Under the pieces are notes generated by a model. That model was given only the letters and a program-made list of their open reading frames with translations, searched no databases and was not told the origin of the DNA. Shown here one piece after another: positions 51,430 through 60,127 of a stretch of 64,000 nucleotides of DNA (its first letter is position 1; every line of letters starts with the position of its first letter). A program made the position numbers and the translations under genes. The stretch is taken from assembly GCA_964474755.1 (NCBI GenBank), contig CAYYUG010000002.1, forward strand, positions 62,001-126,000, given 5' to 3'. Source of the stretch: GCA-2717185 sp964474755. Lineage in GTDB: Bacteria; Pseudomonadota; Alphaproteobacteria; UBA8366; GCA-2717185.

Positions 51430-53016
51430 CTACGGCCCGAAGACAACTTTCGGTAGCCACGTGGTCAGGGCCGGAAACATCGCAACCAGACCCAGAGCAA
51501 AGACTTGGATGCCCACGAAGGGTATGACGCCCTTGTAGATTTGCATGGTCGTGACCTCTGGCGGGGCGACGCCGCGCAGGTAAAAGAGCGCGAAACCAAA
51601 GGGTGGCGTCAGGAACGAGGTCTGCAGGTTCAAAGCGATCATAATGCCGAGCCAGACCGGATTCAGATCCATCTGCAGCAGGATTGGCGCCACAATCGGC
51701 ACAACGACGAAGGTGATCTCGATGAAGTCTAGCACGAAGCCGAGCAAGAACATGATCAGCATGACGACGATCATCGCACCAACCGCGCCACCGGGTAGGG
51801 AGGTCAGGAAGCCGTGCACCAAATCATCGCCGCCCAGACCGCGGAAGACGGAGGAAAAAAGCTGCGCACCAATGACGATCCCAAAGACCATCGCGCTAAC
51901 TCGGGTCGTGCCTCGCATGACTTCGTGTAGCCCGCGACTGGAATAAACGCGCGATAGGCTAACCCAAATACCCCAGGCAAGCGCGAGACAGCAGATCGCT
52001 GCCAAGACGATACCGACCAGGTCAGTGGTCGGGATATAGTCCCGCGAGACGCGCAAATCCATCATTCCGGTCAGGAACAGCATCACGACGAGGCCAATGG
52101 CGGCGAGATAGATCGGCCGGCCGTTGTCTGGATCCATGCGGAGCCCGCCTAGCAGGGTGGCGCCGATGGCACCGACCGATGCGGCCTCTGTCGGGGTCGC
52201 AATACCAGCCAGGATGGAACCGAGCACCGCAACGATGAGAACAACCGGTGCGATCAAGGCGCGGAAGACCCTCACGGCGACTTCCCTCTTATTAAGCCCC
52301 TGGACCATCTCATCGCGCGGGATAGGCGGTGAGCTATCCGGTCGGATAAACGCAATGAACATCTGATACAGGATATACATGCCCACCAGTGATAAGCCGG
52401 GCAGCAGGGCTCCTGCGAACAGGTCGCCAACCGAGACGGGGTCGGGCGCAAAGTTGCCGAGCTTGCGCTGCGCTTCCTGGTAGGCGTCGGAAATCTGGTC
52501 GCCCAGCACTACGAGTACCAGCGAGGGCGGGATGATCTGTCCCAGAGTCCCAGAGGCGCAGATCGAGCCACAGGAGAGCGATGGATTGTAGCCGCGTCGC
52601 AGCATGGTCGGCAGGCTGAGGAGTCCCATGGTGACGACGGTGGCACCGACGATGCCGGTCGAGGCCGCCAGCAGCGCGCCGACCACGCAGACAGAAATGC
52701 CTAGCCCACCGCGAAGCGAGCCAAAGAGCATACCCATGGTATCAAGTAGCTCCTCGGCAACTTTAGACCGTTCCAACATCACGCCCATGAAAACGAAAAG
52801 TGGCACCGCAACCAGAATTTCGCTGGTCATTGCATTGCCGAAAATACGGTTGGGAAAGATGCCAAGGAATGCGGGATCAAAGGTACCAAACAGCGCACTG
52901 ATTCCGGCAAAGATGAGCGCCACGCCGGCAAGCGAAAATGCAACAGGGAAGCCGCCCATCAGCATGCCGCAGACGCCGACAAACATGAAGCAGACGAGGA
53001 TTTCGTTTGTGCTCAT
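51430..53016 (-). CDS. dctM: TRAP transporter large permease subunit (DctM type)
   Basis: 528 residues, roughly 13-14 hydrophobic helices, inner membrane. Starts MSTNEILVCFMFVGVCG and contains GGFPVAFSLAGVALIFAG, VFMGVMLERS, LAASTGIVGATVVTMGLLSLP and LGFVLDFIEITFVVVPI, the standard DctM blocks. Longer than the E. coli SiaM-like form because of an insert around residues 205-330, the long class that pairs with TakP-type receptors. It overlaps dctQ by 4 bp. Imports the receptor-bound substrate using the sodium gradient. Confidence 0.92.
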   Translation of the reverse strand: MSTNEILVCFMFVGVCGMLMGGFPVAFSLAGVALIFAGISALFGTFDPAFLGIFPNRIFGNAMTSEILVAVPLFVFMGVMLERSKVAEELLDTMGMLFGSLRGGLGISVCVVGALLAASTGIVGATVVTMGLLSLPTMLRRGYNPSLSCGSICASGTLGQIIPPSLVLVVLGDQISDAYQEAQRKLGNFAPDPVSVGDLFAGALLPGLSLVGMYILYQMFIAFIRPDSSPPIPRDEMVQGLNKREVAVRVFRALIAPVVLIVAVLGSILAGIATPTEAASVGAIGATLLGGLRMDPDNGRPIYLAAIGLVVMLFLTGMMDLRVSRDYIPTTDLVGIVLAAICCLALAWGIWVSLSRVYSSRGLHEVMRGTTRVSAMVFGIVIGAQLFSSVFRGLGGDDLVHGFLTSLPGGAVGAMIVVMLIMFLLGFVLDFIEITFVVVPIVAPILLQMDLNPVWLGIMIALNLQTSFLTPPFGFALFYLRGVAPPEVTTMQIYKGVIPFVGIQVFALGLVAMFPALTTWLPKVVFGP

Positions 53017-53561
53017 ATCCCGGCCGCTTTGTCGTCGATGACGACTGGCTTGGGTAATTGCCGGCCCCACAAGATGCAAAGCGACTTGGCTGCCATGGAA
53101 AAGCCTTGCAGGCTCAGGAGAAGTGGAAAAGCGAGGATCAGCGTCTTGAGCAACCAGAACGGCATGAAGGTGCCTTCCGGTGAACCTTCCCAGACCCGGA
53201 CTGCGGCACCGACGAAGACCCAGCCTTTCCATACCATCACCACGCAGAGGGGCCAGAGGAAAAACAGGACGCCGAAGAAGTTGATCAGCGCTTTCCGCCT
53301 CTCGCTGGCCGGGCGGTACAAAATGTCGACCCTGACATGGCTATCGTGGAGCAGCGTGTAGCCGGCTCCGACCAAGAATAGAATTGAATGCATGAATAAG
53401 ACAGATTCTTGCATAGGAATGAAACCGAGCCCGAATACGTAACGCAGCAGAACAACGGTGAACTGCATTAGCACCATGAAGAGTGCGAACCAGGCCACAG
53501 TCCGGCCGATATATTCGTTCAGGATATCAATTCCCCGAACGAGCGCATTGACTCCGTTCAC
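53013..53561 (-). CDS. dctQ: TRAP transporter small permease subunit (DctQ type)
   Basis: 182 residues, four membrane segments, inner membrane. The FVMLRYVFGLGF-like segment (VVLLRYVFGLGFIPMQE) and AGYTLLHDSHVRVDILY are the DctQ signature. It joins the large permease subunit to the transporter and follows the receptor gene by 86 bp that contain a strong hairpin. It overlaps the dctM start by 4 bp. Confidence 0.92.
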   Translation of the reverse strand: MNGVNALVRGIDILNEYIGRTVAWFALFMVLMQFTVVLLRYVFGLGFIPMQESVLFMHSILFLVGAGYTLLHDSHVRVDILYRPASERRKALINFFGVLFFLWPLCVVMVWKGWVFVGAAVRVWEGSPEGTFMPFWLLKTLILAFPLLLSLQGFSMAAKSLCILWGRQLPKPVVIDDKAAGI

Positions 53562-53589
53562 GTCCGTCCCCCTGGTTTATTATAGGGAA

Positions 53590-53620
53590 GACGCCCGCGC
53601 GTCTGTCACGTGCGGGCGTC
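53590..53620 (-). terminator. Stem-loop between TRAP receptor and permease genes
   Basis: GACGCCCGC (53590-53598) pairs perfectly with GCGGGCGTC (53612-53620). It lies between the receptor stop and the dctQ start. No long T run follows on the minus strand, so a partial terminator or mRNA-stabilising hairpin is likely; this is a known way to make the binding protein more abundant than the permease. Confidence 0.6.
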
Positions 53621-53647
53621 TCTTATTGTTACGTTGTGAAGGCTCGA

Positions 53648-54742
53648 TTAGCCATATTTGAACGGCAGGATACGCGCGTTCATGTAGCCCTGCTCACCGA
53701 TCTTAGCCCAGGCGATCGCCTGTTTCCGGTAGGTAATAAAACTCTCATAGACTTTCTTGGTCATCGCATCGGTTTGCCCTATATCAGACACGACCTGTCC
53801 GGCGATTTCACCGATGCTGATCAGCATGTCCTGCGGATATTCGTGCAGTTTGACACCATGCTTGTTCATTAGCACGTTCAAGGCTCCCAGATTGCGGGCG
53901 TTGAATTCGGCGAATTGCACGTAGGACTCTGCTTCCATTACCGTCTGAACCAGCGCCTGCTCGTCCTTGGTCAGGCTATCCCACAGCTTCTTGTTTATCA
54001 CGCAGCTACTAGTCGTGCCGGGTTCGTGGAAGCCCGGATAGTAGTAGTGTTTGGTGATCTTGTGAAAACCGAAGGCAAGATCGTGCCACGGGCCGACCCA
54101 TTCGGCTGCGTCGATCGCACCCGATGCCAATGCCGGATAGATTTCTGCCACCGGCAAATTGACTACTGTGACGCCTAGCTTGCGCAGGACTTCGCCACCG
54201 ATGCCTGGCATACGGAACTTAAGACCCTTGAAGTCGTCCAGAACATTGATTGGTTTGCGGTACCAGCCGCCCATTTGTGTGCCGGTGCTGGAGGCCAAAA
54301 AGCCCTTTAGATTGAATTGGGCTGCCAGTTCATCCCAGAGCTGCTGGCCGCCGCCATAGTTCATCCAAGCTGCGTGTTCTGTGCCAGTTAGCCCATAGGG
54401 CACAGCGGTGAAATAGTTGAAGGCTTTGTGCTTACCTTGCCAGTAGTACTCGGCCGAATGGTACAGATCAGCGTCTCCGGCGCTGACAGCATCGAAGACG
54501 CCAAAGGGTGGCACTAGTTCACCGCCGCCATATACCTTGACGGTGATTTTACCGCCGGATAGTTGTGTGATGCGTCGGGCAATTCGTTGTCCCGACGTGC
54601 CGAGACCCGGCGAGTTGAGTGGCCAGGACATAGCCAGCTTCCACTGTTTAAGACCCTGCGAAATGGCGGGGGCAGCTAATGATGATGCGGCGACAGCAAC
54701 ACCAGCAGTCGCGGCAGCTTTAACAAATTTTCGGCGTTTCAT
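53648..54742 (-). CDS. TRAP transporter substrate-binding protein (TakP-like)
   Basis: 364 residues from the ATG at 54742 (GGGAGG upstream). A Tat-like leader (MKRRKFVKAAATAGVAVAAS) ends near AAPAISQG, so the mature protein is periplasmic. GGELVPPFGVFDAVSAGDAD, then WQGKHKAFNYFTAVPYG, EWVGPWHDLAFG and RKPINVLDDFKGLKFRMPG (binding-site Arg) are the pattern of TakP, the receptor for 2-oxo acids such as pyruvate and 2-oxobutyrate. Substrate here is not proven. First gene of the TRAP operon; divergent from the cyclase gene. Confidence 0.9.
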   Translation of the reverse strand: MKRRKFVKAAATAGVAVAASSLAAPAISQGLKQWKLAMSWPLNSPGLGTSGQRIARRITQLSGGKITVKVYGGGELVPPFGVFDAVSAGDADLYHSAEYYWQGKHKAFNYFTAVPYGLTGTEHAAWMNYGGGQQLWDELAAQFNLKGFLASSTGTQMGGWYRKPINVLDDFKGLKFRMPGIGGEVLRKLGVTVVNLPVAEIYPALASGAIDAAEWVGPWHDLAFGFHKITKHYYYPGFHEPGTTSSCVINKKLWDSLTKDEQALVQTVMEAESYVQFAEFNARNLGALNVLMNKHGVKLHEYPQDMLISIGEIAGQVVSDIGQTDAMTKKVYESFITYRKQAIAWAKIGEQGYMNARILPFKYG

Positions 54743-54961
54743 GGGGTACCTCCCTGTTGCGCCGCGCACGGTGCTAACCGATTCCCTCCCCATCTTCACC
54801 GGAGAGTTCGTATCCTCACTTACTCGCGGCGTTTGGAAAGATAAACCTTAGATGAAATTTTGAGAGTTGCAACCATCGAGTTAAACGTATGGTGGTTGCG
54901 TCGCTGGCTCAGGAGACCAGTATGATCGATGTTGCAACAAAACAGGTTCGGGAGAACGGTT

Positions 54962-55738
54962 ATGGGCCAGCGCATCGTTGATCTGTCGATTTATTTGGAA
55001 AACGACGTCATCTCGGATCCGGAGGGCTACCAGCCGAAGATCGATTACGTGAACCACCAAGATTCGGCTACGGACGTTACTGCCTTTTTCCCGGGTATGA
55101 CCGAAGCGGAGCTTCCGGATGGGCAAGGATGGGCGCTGGAATGGGTGCATGCAATGACCCATAACGGAACCCACCTTGACGCGCCCTATCACTTTCACTC
55201 GACGATGAACCGTGGCGAGCGTGCGATCACGATTGATGAGGTGCCGTTGGAATGGTGTTTTAATCCCGGCGTAAAGCTCGATTTTCGCCATTTCGAAGAC
55301 GGCTATGTCGCAACACCGGCGGATGTCGAGGCGGAGCTGGTTCGTATTGACCACGAACTGAAGCCTTTCGAAATTGTCGTTGTAAACACTGCGGCTGGCG
55401 CTGCTTATGGCCGAAAAGACTACGTTTCAAAAGGTTGTGGCATGGGGCGCGAGGCGACGCTCTACCTGCTAGAACGAGGCGTGCGGGTGACCGGCACGGA
55501 CGCTTGGAGTTGGGACGCGCCTTTTATCCACACCAAAGAGAAATACGCTGAGACCGGCGACGCTAGTCTTATTTGGGAAGGCCACCGTGCTGGCATGGAG
55601 GTTGGCTATTGCCATTTGGAGAAGCTTTGCAATTTGGAAGCTCTGCCACCCTATGGCTATACCATAGCCTGCTTCCCGTTCAAGATCCGCGCCGCTTCGG
55701 CGGGCTTCACCCGCGCCGTCGCAATTTTCGACGCGTAG
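54962..55738 (+). CDS. Cyclase-family metal-dependent hydrolase
   Basis: 258 residues, cytoplasmic, from the ATG at 54962 with GGGAGAA upstream. HNGTHLDAPYHF matches the HxGTHxDxPxH metal motif; the starting strand is IVDLSIYLENDV; VTGTDAWSWDAPF and GCGMGREATLYLLERGV are further family motifs. This subgroup resembles kynurenine-formamidase-like or ring-hydrolase enzymes of aromatic degradation. Followed 10 bp later by an FAD monooxygenase and placed beside a TRAP uptake system, so it may hydrolyse the product of that oxygenase. Confidence 0.86.
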   Translation: MGQRIVDLSIYLENDVISDPEGYQPKIDYVNHQDSATDVTAFFPGMTEAELPDGQGWALEWVHAMTHNGTHLDAPYHFHSTMNRGERAITIDEVPLEWCFNPGVKLDFRHFEDGYVATPADVEAELVRIDHELKPFEIVVVNTAAGAAYGRKDYVSKGCGMGREATLYLLERGVRVTGTDAWSWDAPFIHTKEKYAETGDASLIWEGHRAGMEVGYCHLEKLCNLEALPPYGYTIACFPFKIRAASAGFTRAVAIFDA

Positions 55739-55748
55739 AGGGTTGTTT

Positions 55749-57017
55749 GTGAGTGTATCGCACGACGATATTCTGATTGTTGGGGCTGGTATTGCCGGTC
55801 TCACCTTGGGGTTGTGCCTTCAGGAGAAGGGTATCCCTTGCCGCATCCTGGAAAAGTCGCCGGAAATTAGGCCGTTGGGCGTCGGGATCAATGTGCTGCC
55901 GCATGCAACGCGGGTCTTGAGCGCGTTGGGTTTGGGCGCCGCGCTTGATGCTACGGGCGTCCGAACAGCAGAGGCTGGGTTCTTCAACCGCTTCGGGCAG
56001 CTGATTTTCACCGATCCATTGGGTGTAGAAGCCGGTTACGAGACACCACAATATTCCATTCACCGCGGCGATCTCCAGCAGGTTTTGGTTAACGCTTTCG
56101 TTGAGCGAGCCGGCGAGGAGCAGTTAATCAAGGGGGTGTCCTGTCTCGGCGTTACGGAAACCCGCGATGGGGTCACGATGGCGCTTGAAGACACCAAGGG
56201 ACGGCTATTACCGTCTGTTACGGGCCGGGCGGCGGTCGCTTGTGATGGCATCCATTCGAACCTTCGTAAACAACTGCACCCGGACGAGGGGCCACCGCGC
56301 TATTCAGGCTACAACATGTGGCGTGGAGTGACGGTATGGCCCCGCATCCTGACAGGCGCCATGATGATCCGTGCCGGCTGGCTTGAGACCGGGAAAATGG
56401 TTATTTACCCAATTCGTGACAACGTTGAGGAGGACGGGAAGCAACTTGTCAATTGGGTTGCTGAAGTCTCTCGGCCACTGCTGAAACAGCCGCGCGACTG
56501 GAACAAGCCCGGCCGTCTGGAAGATTTTATTGATGCCTTTGCTGACTGGCATTTTGATTGGCTCGACGTGCCAGCACTAATCCGTGGTGCGGAGGTGGTT
56601 CTCGATTTTCCAATGGTTGACCAGGATCCGTTGCCATTCTGGACCCGCGGGCGTGTGACCCTAATGGGAGATGCGGCGCATCCAATGGTTCCGCGTGGTT
56701 CAAATGGTGCTGGACAGGCTATCCTAGACGCGGAATGCCTCGCCATGTTGTTGCTTGAAGAGAGGGAACCAGAAGACGCTTTTGCCGCTTACGAGGCAGA
56801 GCGTCTGGAAGCGACGTCCAAAGTAGTGCTAATAAATCGGGTCGCGCCGCCAGATATTATCATAAAGGAGGTTATTGAGCGGACTGGCGACAGGCCTTTC
56901 AAAGATATAAATGCGATTATCAGCCGCACAGAACTAGCCGCTTTCCAGCAAAAATATAAAGAGGCGGCGGGCTACGATCTTGCGACCTTGCAGGCGAAGG
57001 TGGCCGCTAAATCCTAG
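55749..57017 (+). CDS. FAD-dependent monooxygenase (salicylate/p-hydroxybenzoate hydroxylase type)
   Basis: 422 residues; GTG start at 55749 with GAGGG upstream. FAD/NADPH single-component hydroxylase: ILIVGAGIAGLTLGLCL, the central DGIHSNLRKQL (NADPH/FAD motif), and GRVTLMGDAAHPMVPRGSNGAGQ, the GD motif. KVVLINR near the end is typical for this group of flavin-dependent aromatic hydroxylases and ring oxidases. Co-transcribed with the cyclase-family gene (10 bp). Probably oxidises a carboxylated aromatic or heteroaromatic ring, then opened by the cyclase-like hydrolase. Confidence 0.9.
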   Translation: MSVSHDDILIVGAGIAGLTLGLCLQEKGIPCRILEKSPEIRPLGVGINVLPHATRVLSALGLGAALDATGVRTAEAGFFNRFGQLIFTDPLGVEAGYETPQYSIHRGDLQQVLVNAFVERAGEEQLIKGVSCLGVTETRDGVTMALEDTKGRLLPSVTGRAAVACDGIHSNLRKQLHPDEGPPRYSGYNMWRGVTVWPRILTGAMMIRAGWLETGKMVIYPIRDNVEEDGKQLVNWVAEVSRPLLKQPRDWNKPGRLEDFIDAFADWHFDWLDVPALIRGAEVVLDFPMVDQDPLPFWTRGRVTLMGDAAHPMVPRGSNGAGQAILDAECLAMLLLEEREPEDAFAAYEAERLEATSKVVLINRVAPPDIIIKEVIERTGDRPFKDINAIISRTELAAFQQKYKEAAGYDLATLQAKVAAKS

Positions 57018-57340
57018 TAGATTAATCTTTGATGCTGTTCTTGACTTTGCCTGAAAGCATTAGCTGCACATGGCGCGAAAAACTTCTATGTACTGCGGTC
57101 CAAAACTACCAGTTCCGACAAATTAAGCGGTTGAAACTATTTTTAGTGGCTCTGTCTGTGACGTACTGATTGCGTTCCTCTTGAATTGCTTACGCGGCAA
57201 ATAAATTAAATGCGGCAAGGCTGGTGAGATAGTTCGGCTTGTCTATCTACAGGTGGATTTATGTCGGAATATCAGCTTCATGGGAGAAGGGCCTATCTGT
57301 AAAGTGCCAATCTTTCGGAGCCTCTTTTAATTGGGCGGAA
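57018..57340. other. Intergenic stretch before the second GMC oxidoreductase
   Basis: About 320 bp, AT-richer than its flanks, with no gene, RNA or repeat recognised. Contains the promoter of the following gene. Confidence 0.4.
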
Positions 57341-58975
57341 ATGAGCGAACTTCCAAATAATTGTGACTACCTGGTGATCGGTTCCGGTGCGGCGGGTGCC
57401 GTCGTGGCAGCGCGGCTCTCGGAGGATCCGGATGTCTCGGTGGTATTGCTTGAGGCTGGGCCAAAGGATCGTTCGTTGCTGTCTCGACTGCCGGGTCTTG
57501 GCTTCGCAATCGGTGCACATCCCAAATTTAACTGGGGTTTTGAAACGGAACCGGTGCCGAGCATGGAAGACCGCAATTTGGTTTTCCTGCAAGGCAAGGT
57601 GATTGGCGGATCAAGCAGCATCAATGGGATGATTTTCACGCGTGGCCATTTGCGCGAATACGATCTTTGGCGGCAGATGGGCTGCGATGGCTGGGCATCC
57701 GACGATGTGCTGCCTTATTTCAGACGTTTGGAAGGCAATGAAAGGGGTGAGGGGCCTTGGCATGGCGGTTCCGGCCCGGTCAAGGTGCGCACTGCACGGC
57801 CGGAACTGCCGATATGCGCGGCGTTTTTGGAAGCGGCTTCAGCGGCGGGATACCCGGTACTGGATGACCTAAATAAGAATACCATCGACGGCTTCGGCTA
57901 TTACGACGTCAATGTGTCTCGCGGACGGCGAATGAGTTCAGCGAGGTCCTACTTGGCGCCGGCTTCGGGTCGAGAAAATCTAACCGTGGTGCCGGAGGCA
58001 CAGGCTTTGCACCTAATTGTGGAAAATGGGCGCACTCGGGGTGCGGCGGTGTCTATGCGCGGCGCGCGGCAAATGATATTTGCTGAGCGCGAGACCATCG
58101 TGTCTTGTGGTGCGTTGAAGTCACCGCAGCTTTTGATGCTGTCAGGCATCGGTCCGGCAGACCATTTGCGCGCGCACGGCATACCTGTGTTAGTCGACGC
58201 GCCGCGTGTGGGGCAGGGGCTGCAAAATCATGTCTGCTACCGTCCGCAATACCTATGTAATGCGCCGGTAACCGCAAGCGGCCAGACTGAACCTTGGAAC
58301 GTGCTAAAGGCGATGGTTCGTTACGCGACTTCACGTAGCGGCCCTCTCGCTGAAAGTTACGCGCCGGTTGGCGGTTTCTTCAGGACCGATGTCGCGCTAG
58401 AGGTGCCGGACGCGCAAGTCGTCTTGCTATCCGCGTTGGCGCCGACCAATGTTAGTGGCAGCCGTTTCCGCATCCGCGACCTGCTGCCCCAACAGCATGG
58501 CTTTGGAATGACAATTTATCAGGGCTCGCCGCACAGTCGTGGCGCGGTGACCTTGCGTTCAGCTGACCCAATGGTCGCACCTCAGATCGACCCTTGCTAC
58601 TTTACCGATCCACGGGACATGGCGGTGCTACTGAAGGCGGTCGAGATGATGCGCGAGATGGTCCGCCAACCTGCGATAGCGCGTTATATAGAACGCGAAC
58701 TCACGCCCGGAGATCAGGTGACAAATGGCACAGCTCTTGAAGCCGATATCCGCTTTAACGGCGCCACCGCCTACCATCAGTGCGGTACCTGCGCGATGGG
58801 ATCGAGTAACGAGGCGGTGCTCGACCCGCAGCTCAGGGTGCGTGGGATAGACGGTTTACGTGTCGCCGATGCCTCGATTATGCCGCGCATCCCAAACGCA
58901 GCTCTCCACGCACCTACGTTGATGATTGGCGAGAAGGCGTCGGCGCTAATTCAGCAAGGTTACACAAGCCTCTGA
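57341..58975 (+). CDS. GMC-family FAD oxidoreductase (second)
   Basis: 544 residues from the ATG at 57341; the earlier in-frame start adds 34 unusual residues. FAD site YLVIGSGAAGAVVAARL, signature GKVIGGSSSINGMIF, GALKSPQLLMLSGIGPADHL, catalytic YHQCGTCAMG and NAALHAPTLMIGEKAS. About 30-40 per cent like the protein at 7364 by eye, so a separate paralogue. Likely an alcohol or aryl-alcohol oxidase feeding the local catabolism. No signal peptide. Convergent with the epoxide-hydrolase-like gene, 11 bp away. Confidence 0.89.
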   Translation: MSELPNNCDYLVIGSGAAGAVVAARLSEDPDVSVVLLEAGPKDRSLLSRLPGLGFAIGAHPKFNWGFETEPVPSMEDRNLVFLQGKVIGGSSSINGMIFTRGHLREYDLWRQMGCDGWASDDVLPYFRRLEGNERGEGPWHGGSGPVKVRTARPELPICAAFLEAASAAGYPVLDDLNKNTIDGFGYYDVNVSRGRRMSSARSYLAPASGRENLTVVPEAQALHLIVENGRTRGAAVSMRGARQMIFAERETIVSCGALKSPQLLMLSGIGPADHLRAHGIPVLVDAPRVGQGLQNHVCYRPQYLCNAPVTASGQTEPWNVLKAMVRYATSRSGPLAESYAPVGGFFRTDVALEVPDAQVVLLSALAPTNVSGSRFRIRDLLPQQHGFGMTIYQGSPHSRGAVTLRSADPMVAPQIDPCYFTDPRDMAVLLKAVEMMREMVRQPAIARYIERELTPGDQVTNGTALEADIRFNGATAYHQCGTCAMGSSNEAVLDPQLRVRGIDGLRVADASIMPRIPNAALHAPTLMIGEKASALIQQGYTSL

Positions 58976-58986
58976 AACTGGGTCTT

Positions 58987-60012
58987 CTAGTTCGGCCACA
59001 CCGTAGTTGCCTCTCTGGCAAGCCAACGCACCAAAGCGGCATTCACTTCAATAGGCTTTTCCTGTGCCATCCAATGACCGCTTTCGATCGTGTGTTCTGT
59101 TAGGTCTGTACAAAGGGCCCGCATCGGTTCCGCCAGGGGCGAGGTGACGCAGTCGCAGGTGTAGTCGTAGGCAGCAGTCAGAAACAGGACAGGCAAGTCT
59201 AGCCGGCCTTCATTAGCGGCTTCTGCGGCGTATGCTGCGTTTGTCCGATGGTTCATGTACCAGGAACTAGGGCCGAACATACCGTTTCGGGTGAGTGCCT
59301 CGGTATAAATTTTTAACTCCTCTTCACCAACGACGTCGCTGTCACGAGGCAAGTCGGGAGCTTCTTTTGCTCCACCAAACCAACCGCCATCTTTACGAAT
59401 GTGAGCGTTGCGCCATTTGCGTCGGTCATAGCCGGGAACACCTTTCCGAAATAATGCCTTTAAGGCGTTGTAAGGATTGGCGTCGAACGGCGCGATAGCG
59501 CGGGCAAAATTTTCCTCATAGAAGCGTTGATATTCCCATTGACCGTAGGCAAATTCATGTTCTGGATAGGTCACCCGATCGATGAGCGGTAGGCAGGCCT
59601 CTAGGCCCCGTTCCAAGGTGGCGTAGGGAACGCAGAGGTTGGCAACGCCGTGGCAGCGCTCGGGGTGATGGCTGGCAATGCTCCAGACGGGAGGTGCACC
59701 CCAGTCATGGCCAATCCATATGGCTTTTTCGATGTTCAATGCATCAGCGAGCCCAATCATGTCGTCGACGATCTTCTCCAGCGCGTAATCTTCGTGCCTT
59801 TTATAGATTGTTGAGCGGCCATAGCCCCGCATGTCCGGCGCGATTGCTCGGAAACCTAGATTGCCGAGGCAATCGAGTTGATGCCGCCAGCTGATCGAGA
59901 GCTCGGGCCAACCATGACACATAATGACGGGTGGCCCACTCTCCGGTCCGGCGGCGAGATAGAATGTTCGATGCGAGTTGGTTCTCACGCTGTTTTCGGT
60001 CGTGGATATCAT
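58987..60012 (-). CDS. Alpha/beta hydrolase, epoxide-hydrolase-like
   Basis: 341 residues. HGWPELSISWRHQ is the oxyanion HGxP motif, GHDWGAPPVW the nucleophile elbow with Asp, and ESGHWMAQEKP the catalytic His. The Asp nucleophile, HGxP and the cap tyrosines (YERFYE-type, here YQRFYE) fit soluble epoxide hydrolases or fluoroacetate-type dehalogenases. It shares a 115-bp divergent promoter region with the CoA-transferase. Likely opens an epoxide or removes a halogen; which one is unresolved. Confidence 0.88.
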   Translation of the reverse strand: MISTTENSVRTNSHRTFYLAAGPESGPPVIMCHGWPELSISWRHQLDCLGNLGFRAIAPDMRGYGRSTIYKRHEDYALEKIVDDMIGLADALNIEKAIWIGHDWGAPPVWSIASHHPERCHGVANLCVPYATLERGLEACLPLIDRVTYPEHEFAYGQWEYQRFYEENFARAIAPFDANPYNALKALFRKGVPGYDRRKWRNAHIRKDGGWFGGAKEAPDLPRDSDVVGEEELKIYTEALTRNGMFGPSSWYMNHRTNAAYAAEAANEGRLDLPVLFLTAAYDYTCDCVTSPLAEPMRALCTDLTEHTIESGHWMAQEKPIEVNAALVRWLAREATTVWPN

Positions 60013-60127
60013 GGACTGCCTTTCAAAGTTTTGCTTCCTTGTGGAGGACTATACACCGACGCTTATATGCATTGTTGTCGTTGGGCTCTAACATTGGGTG
60101 AGATAAAACTACAAGCGGGAACGCAAG

